A program made the translations under genes and the position numbers. 35,251 nt of DNA from Croceibacterium_B sp035470785. GTDB lineage: Bacteria; Pseudomonadota; Alphaproteobacteria; Sphingomonadales; Sphingomonadaceae. Under the pieces are notes generated by a model. It worked only from the letters and a program-made list of their open reading frames with translations, did no database searches and was not told the DNA's origin. Of the stretch, positions 31,570-35,251 are shown in pieces (position 1 is the first letter of the stretch; each line of letters opens with the position of its first letter). The stretch is taken from the NCBI GenBank assembly GCA_035470785.1, contig DATIQN010000008.1:1-35251 (forward strand), in the 5' to 3' direction.

Positions 31570-32685
31570 TTAGGCGAGCACGTCTTCGAGCGGGAGCACT
31601 TCGTACCCGAGCTCTTCGGCGACTGCCGGATAGGTCACGCGTCCGGCGAAGACGTTGAGCCCCTGGGCTAGGTGCGGGTCGGTGCGCATCGCTGCCTTCC
31701 AGCCGAGATCGGCGATCCTCAGCGCGTGCGGCAGGGTCACGTTGTTGAGCGCATAAGTGCTCGTGCGGCTGACCGCGCCGGGCATGTTGGCGACGCAGTA
31801 GTGGACGATGCCGTCGACCACGAAGGTTGGCTCGTCGTGGGTCGTCGGGTGGCTGGTCTCGAAGCAGCCGCCCTGGTCGATCGCCACGTCGACCAGCACC
31901 GCGCCCGGCTTCATGCACTTGAGCATGTCGCGGGTGACCAGCTTGGGCGCGGCGGCGCCGGGAATCAGCACCGCGCCGATGATCAGGTCGGCCTCGCAGA
32001 CCGCTTCCTCGAGATTGGCGTGGTTCGAGAAGCGCGTCTTGGCGCGCGATTCGAAATGGGTGCCGACCTTTTCGAGCACTTCCGGATTGCGGTCCATGAT
32101 GGTCACGTCGGCGCCGAGGCCCGAGGCCATTTGCGCGGCGTTGAAGCCGACCACGCCGCCGCCGATGATCGTCACCTTGCCGGGCATCACGCCGGGAACG
32201 CCGCCGAGCAGCACCCCGCGGCCGCCGTGCGCCTTTTCGAGCGCCGTGGCTCCCGCCTGGATGCTCATCCGCCCGGCCACCTGGCTCATCGGCTTCAGTA
32301 GCGGCAGCGTGCCGCCTTCCCCAGTCACGGTTTCATAGGCGATCGCGGTGACGCCCGACTTGAGGAGGTCGGCGGTCTGCTCGGGATCGGGGGCGAGGTG
32401 GAGATAAGTGTAGAGGATCTGCCCTTCGCGCAGCATCGCCCGCTCGTTCGGCTGCGGCTCCTTGACCTTCACGATCATCTCGCACTCCGCGAAGAGGATC
32501 TCCGGGTCAGGGTGAATCTGCGCGCCGGCCGCGCGGTATTCCTGGTCGTTCGAGCCGATGCCGAGCCCGGCGCCGGTCTCAACCCACACTTCGTGACCGT
32601 GCTTCACCAGCTCGCGAGCGCTCTCCGGCGTCAGGCCGACGCGGTATTCGCGGTTCTTGATTTCCTTGGGGCAGCCGATGCGCAT
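31570..32685 (-). CDS. ald: Alanine dehydrogenase
   Basis: Catalyses NAD-dependent oxidative deamination of L-alanine to pyruvate and ammonium, reversible. The 371-residue length is typical. The N-terminal MRIGCPKEIKNREYRVGLTP, catalytic Lys in IVKVKEPQ and His in YTYLHLAPD, and the Rossmann-fold loop TIIGGGVVGFNAAQMASGLG are clear, as is HYCVANMPGAVSRTSTYALN near the C-terminus. No Lrp/AsnC regulator is adjacent. It is followed on the same strand by the diguanylate cyclase across 85 bases. Confidence 0.97.
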   Translation of the reverse strand: MRIGCPKEIKNREYRVGLTPESARELVKHGHEVWVETGAGLGIGSNDQEYRAAGAQIHPDPEILFAECEMIVKVKEPQPNERAMLREGQILYTYLHLAPDPEQTADLLKSGVTAIAYETVTGEGGTLPLLKPMSQVAGRMSIQAGATALEKAHGGRGVLLGGVPGVMPGKVTIIGGGVVGFNAAQMASGLGADVTIMDRNPEVLEKVGTHFESRAKTRFSNHANLEEAVCEADLIIGAVLIPGAAAPKLVTRDMLKCMKPGAVLVDVAIDQGGCFETSHPTTHDEPTFVVDGIVHYCVANMPGAVSRTSTYALNNVTLPHALRIADLGWKAAMRTDPHLAQGLNVFAGRVTYPAVAEELGYEVLPLEDVLA

Positions 32686-32755
32686 GGGCGAGTCTCCTGT
32701 TCGGCAGGGCCGTTACAAGTGAAACCGGTTAGGTGCAACGGCGCAAGCGACCTGG

Positions 32756-33982
32756 CTACGGCTTGAACAGCTTCAGGTCGATCGAATCCCCGGCCGCCTT
32801 GAGCCCGGCGTCGCTGCCGTGGAGGTGGTCACCCATGTGATAGCCGTCGCGATACTGGCGCGGGTCGGCCGGATCGGCGAACGCTGTGTCGAGGCGGAAC
32901 ACTCCGTCGAATGCGCCGCCGTGGAGGATCCAGTCGTTGATCTTCTGCCGCGCGGCCTCGCCTTCCTCCGACCAGTAGCTCGCGCCCTTGTACGGGCCGA
33001 TCGGGCTGCCGAAGACCTTGATGCCCTTCTCGTGCGCGCGCTCGATGATCTGCTTGTAGCCGGCGATCATCTGGTCGACCGTGATCGGGTCGAGGTCGAG
33101 CCCGGGGAAGTTCGGCTGGTTCGGGCTGCGCTTGCCAAAGCGGTTGCCGATGTCGTTCACCCCTTCGAACACCAGGATATACTTCACGTTGGGCAGGCTC
33201 AGCACGTCCTCGTCGAAGCGCGACAAGGCGCTCTCGCCCATGCCCGGGCTGAGCACGCGGTTGCCGCTGATCGCCTCGTTGGCGACCGCCCATTCCTTGT
33301 GCGCCGCGTGCAAACGGTCGGCGAGGATATCGGGCCAGCGGCGGTTCTTGCCCGGGGTCGAGCCGACCCCGTCGGTGATCGAATCGCCATAGGCGACGAT
33401 GGTGCCAAGTGCGTCGGGCGAATCGACCTCAACGCCGGTCAGGAACGCGCGGAACTGCTTCTTGTCGGCCGGGGTGAAGGGCTTGCCGACGAAGTTGCCC
33501 GGGGGCGAAACGAGGAGGTCGTCCTGGCCGGTCAGGTGGCAGGTGCACGGCCCGGTGGCCTCGGGCAGGTAGATCTCGACCTTGAGCCGGGCGAGATCTG
33601 GCAGCTTTACGGCGACGGCGTCACTCTTGAACGGCGCCCCGCGCGGGATCACCGCGCCCGACTCGCCGCCGAAGGTCAGCATGCGGCTGGTGCCGGGGAC
33701 CTCGTTGTTGGCGTCGTCGATCTGCACCACCCGCGCGGCGCCGATGGTCAGCGGATGCGGGCCGTAGCGGTTGGAGAACACCACCCGCACGCTCGTCCCG
33801 CCTTCGCTGATGCGCAGGATCTGCGCGATCGTGACATTGTCATAGTCCGCCGCGGCGAACGGTCCGGTGGTGCCGAGCGGCGCATGCGGCGCGGCTGTCC
33901 AGCTGGCGACCCACTTGGCCTCGGCCGGCCCGGCGGCGAACGCCAGCGCGGCTCCAGCGAGCATTAGTCCGGCAATTTTCAT
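32756..33982 (-). CDS. Exported SGNH/GDSL-family esterase
   Basis: A 408-residue hydrolase with signal peptide (cleavage near PAEA-KW, residue 23). An N-terminal beta-rich domain (about 24-185) precedes the SGNH fold with all blocks: GDSITDG (nucleophile Ser), AISGNRVL (Gly/Asn), VFEGVNDIGN (oxyanion Asn) and GDHLHGSD (Asp-His). It should hydrolyse ester bonds in the periplasm or outside, probably acetylated polysaccharide or lipid; the substrate is unknown. It is the middle of a same-strand set with ald and the NTF2-like gene. Confidence 0.92.
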   Translation of the reverse strand: MKIAGLMLAGAALAFAAGPAEAKWVASWTAAPHAPLGTTGPFAAADYDNVTIAQILRISEGGTSVRVVFSNRYGPHPLTIGAARVVQIDDANNEVPGTSRMLTFGGESGAVIPRGAPFKSDAVAVKLPDLARLKVEIYLPEATGPCTCHLTGQDDLLVSPPGNFVGKPFTPADKKQFRAFLTGVEVDSPDALGTIVAYGDSITDGVGSTPGKNRRWPDILADRLHAAHKEWAVANEAISGNRVLSPGMGESALSRFDEDVLSLPNVKYILVFEGVNDIGNRFGKRSPNQPNFPGLDLDPITVDQMIAGYKQIIERAHEKGIKVFGSPIGPYKGASYWSEEGEAARQKINDWILHGGAFDGVFRLDTAFADPADPRQYRDGYHMGDHLHGSDAGLKAAGDSIDLKLFKP

Positions 33983-34004
33983 GGTTTACCCCTCCGTGAG
34001 CGCT

Positions 34005-34619
34005 TTACCGCTTGTATACCCAGTAATTCGCCCCCCAGCGCTCCTCGAGCTCGGCGAGGCATTCCTTGTGGATCTCGCGCACCCGCGCCGCGGTCATGTA
34101 CTGCGCCGGGTCGATTTCCTCGATCTTGAGCGTCGACTTGTCCTCGTAGAGGTGCTCGCCCTTGAGCAGCGCGTTCTCGTCGTACGGCCAGATGAACGCC
34201 TGCAGCGAATGGACGAGGTAGAGCCCATCGTCTTTCAGACCCTGGTGCCCGACTTTCGCCAGTTCGGCGCCGGTCGACATCTGGTGAAACCACATCTCGT
34301 CGGCAATGCCCCAGTCGGCCACTGCAACGAGGTCGCCGCTGTTCCACAACACGATCTCGCCGATCGACGAGTAGAAGTCGAACACCCCCTGGCGGCCCTT
34401 CACCTGGAACGGGCTGGCGCCCCAGGTGATGTGATAGACCGGATCGTCGGCCATCATGTCGGGCGCGGTGATCTCCTCGAACATCGACGCGCCCTCGAGG
34501 TGCACGTGACGGCAATAGTTCTTGAGGATCGCCCGGTGCAGCGGATTCTCAGTCCGCTCGAGCAGCTCGAGCGTCGGATCCATGCAGTGGTAGACTTCGG
34601 CTTCGTACTTGCTGGCCAT
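34005..34619 (-). CDS. Uncharacterised protein, possibly NTF2/SnoaL-like
   Basis: A 204-residue cytosolic protein without signal peptide or membrane helix. The pattern, an N-terminal helix region followed by strands with buried aromatic residues (DPVYHITWGASPFQVKGRQG, VFDFYSSIGE, DMWF/EMWFHQM) and an insertion of conserved Trp residues, resembles NTF2-like (SnoaL-type) folds used by cyclases and dehydratases, but I cannot see catalytic residues clearly. It ends YWVYKR. It is transcribed toward the SGNH gene (22-base gap), suggesting one unit. Treat the fold as inference. Confidence 0.6.
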   Translation of the reverse strand: MASKYEAEVYHCMDPTLELLERTENPLHRAILKNYCRHVHLEGASMFEEITAPDMMADDPVYHITWGASPFQVKGRQGVFDFYSSIGEIVLWNSGDLVAVADWGIADEMWFHQMSTGAELAKVGHQGLKDDGLYLVHSLQAFIWPYDENALLKGEHLYEDKSTLKIEEIDPAQYMTAARVREIHKECLAELEERWGANYWVYKR

Positions 34620-34684
34620 CGGCGCTGTTCTCCCTTTCGCGGCACTCTAGCCGCGCGGGACGGCGCGGCAATCCCCCTTGGAGA

Positions 34685-34701
34685 GGCACGGAAATCGTGC
34701 C
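34685..34701. promoter_or_regulatory. Short palindrome in the divergent region ahead of the broken peptidase gene
   Basis: GGCACG (34685-34690) and CGTGCC (34696-34701) are perfect complements around GAAAT. It lies between the divergent NTF2-like and M28 genes; a second perfect repeat, GCCGCGC/GCGCGGC, lies about 20 bases to the left. Either could be an operator. Nothing else supports it. Confidence 0.3.
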
Positions 34702-34736
34702 AGCACGGCGCAACAAGATTAGCCAGGGGAGTTACA

Positions 34737-35251
34737 ATGCTTCACAAGCTTTGGGGTGGCGCGGCGGGCCCTGCCGGCCGACAATCTCGAGCCGTACAAG
34801 GACTTCGCCAAGGAGCGGTCCTTCGAGCTCGAGCTGTCGAAGTTCCTCAAGGTCGAGGGCGCGGTGGCGATGGTCCGCAAGAGCTATCGCGAGAACGAGC
34901 TCGTCACCGGCGAGGGCTATCAGGTCGATCCGGCCAACCGGCTGGCGCTGCCATACATGGAGCTGTCGTCGGAAGCCTACCGCCGACTCGCGCGGCTCGA
35001 GACCGCGGGCAAGCCGCCGGTAATCCAGCTGGCGATCGCCGCGCACACCAATGACCAGGACACCAACGCCGACTACCTGATCGCCGACATTCCCGGGACC
35101 GACCCCAAGGCCGGTTACGTCATGGCCGGCGGTCACTTCGACAGCTGAATCGCGGCCGACGGAGCGACCGACGACGGCGTGCCGAGCGTGATCGTGATCG
35201 AGGCCGCGCGGATCATCCGCAGCCTCGGCGTGGCGCCCAAGCGGACGATCC
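34737..35251 (+). pseudogene. Broken M28-family metallopeptidase (PGCP-like), truncated in N-terminal part and stopped
   Basis: The sequence from about 34770 onward reads as the core of a secreted M28 carboxypeptidase/aminopeptidase: KFLKVEGAVAMVRKSYREN, LPYMELSSEAYRRLARLE, IADIPGTDPKAGYVMAGGHF, then DS, then a TGA at 35146-35148, and in the same frame IAADGATDDGVPSVIVIEAA to the window end. In relatives the stop position is Trp (HFDSW) beside the zinc His and Asp. The gene's apparent start, ATG 34737 with AGGGGA upstream, is in a different frame, and only about 130 codons precede the zinc motif where relatives have about 300. So a deletion with frame change removed the signal peptide and N-terminal region, and a stop followed. 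The rest lies outside the window. Confidence 0.85.

Noticed and set aside
29280..31658. A 792-codon open frame on the plus strand across the diguanylate cyclase gene
   Set aside because: Runs antisense through the GGDEF protein and in a shifted frame through the thioesterase; composition is low-complexity His/Arg/Gln and shows no domain.
35146..35148. TGA in the M28 gene as selenocysteine or recoded stop
   Set aside because: The position is Trp in relatives, no selenocysteine element is visible downstream, and the N-terminal part of the gene is already lost, so decay is simpler.
1..35251. CRISPR arrays, tRNA or rRNA genes, insertion sequences, prophage
   Set aside because: No regularly spaced repeats, no transposase or integrase frames, no tRNA cloverleaf or rRNA segments were seen on either strand by eye; short tRNA-like matches could still be missed without a tool.

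Overview
The window is a high-GC, densely coded chromosome segment (my rough impression is mid-60s percent GC; not computed) from an alphaproteobacterium, most likely a sphingomonad (Sphingomonadales: Sphingomonadaceae or Erythrobacteraceae). Indicators are the family mix and style of the proteins (intracellular PHB depolymerase, degenerate-N-domain RibA, PabB-PabC fusion, several secreted or inner-membrane peptidases, small Ala-rich lipoproteins), a near-consensus EcfG-type general-stress promoter and a CtrA-like box. It looks like ordinary core chromosome: I see no insertion sequence, prophage, integron, CRISPR array, rRNA or tRNA.

Layout. 1-1157 (minus): intracellular PHB depolymerase, cut by the window edge. 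1303-3911 (plus): ABC exporter and undecaprenyl-diphosphatase, translationally coupled. 4011-4631 (plus): a GlsB/YeaQ-type membrane protein and a small lipoprotein, ending at a bidirectional terminator shared with phenylalanine hydroxylase (minus). 5682-6279 (minus): two more small lipoproteins. 6426-10733 (plus): RecQ helicase, an SPFH/ribbon-helix-helix gene pair behind an AT-rich symmetric site, a secreted beta-helix protein, and a DksA/TraR-type zinc-finger protein with an EcfG-like promoter. 10730-13085 (minus): xth, ribA and a GNAT gene in an overlapping run. 13086-13412: a 327-base gene-free stretch with a strong minus-strand terminator and a candidate small RNA. 13413-18734 (minus): pabBC, aminotransferase, rluA-type, arfB, a small hypothetical, rpmG and lolA. 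18815-24263 (minus): EF-hand protein, OmpR-type regulator, histidine kinase and M1 peptidase. 24459-27119 (minus): VOC/cupin pair and M24 aminopeptidase P. 27220-29742 (plus): oligopeptidase B and a thioesterase. 29739-34619 (minus): membrane diguanylate cyclase, alanine dehydrogenase, SGNH hydrolase and an NTF2-like protein. 34737-end (plus): a broken M28 peptidase gene.

How the genes fit together. Themes are envelope maintenance (exporter, UppP, LolA, lipoproteins), peptide and amino-acid turnover (M1, M24, S9 and the dead M28 peptidase; PhhA, Ald, aminotransferase), folate and flavin synthesis (PabBC, RibA), ribosome upkeep (L33, RluA-type, ArfB), and signalling (EF-hand/two-component operon, GGDEF protein). 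The observations most worth following are the SPFH/RHH pair with its operator, the EcfG-like promoter of the zinc-finger gene, the candidate sRNA at 13192-13323, the EF-hand two-component operon, and the M28 gene that keeps its start region but has lost its N-terminal part and carries a stop at a normally conserved Trp.
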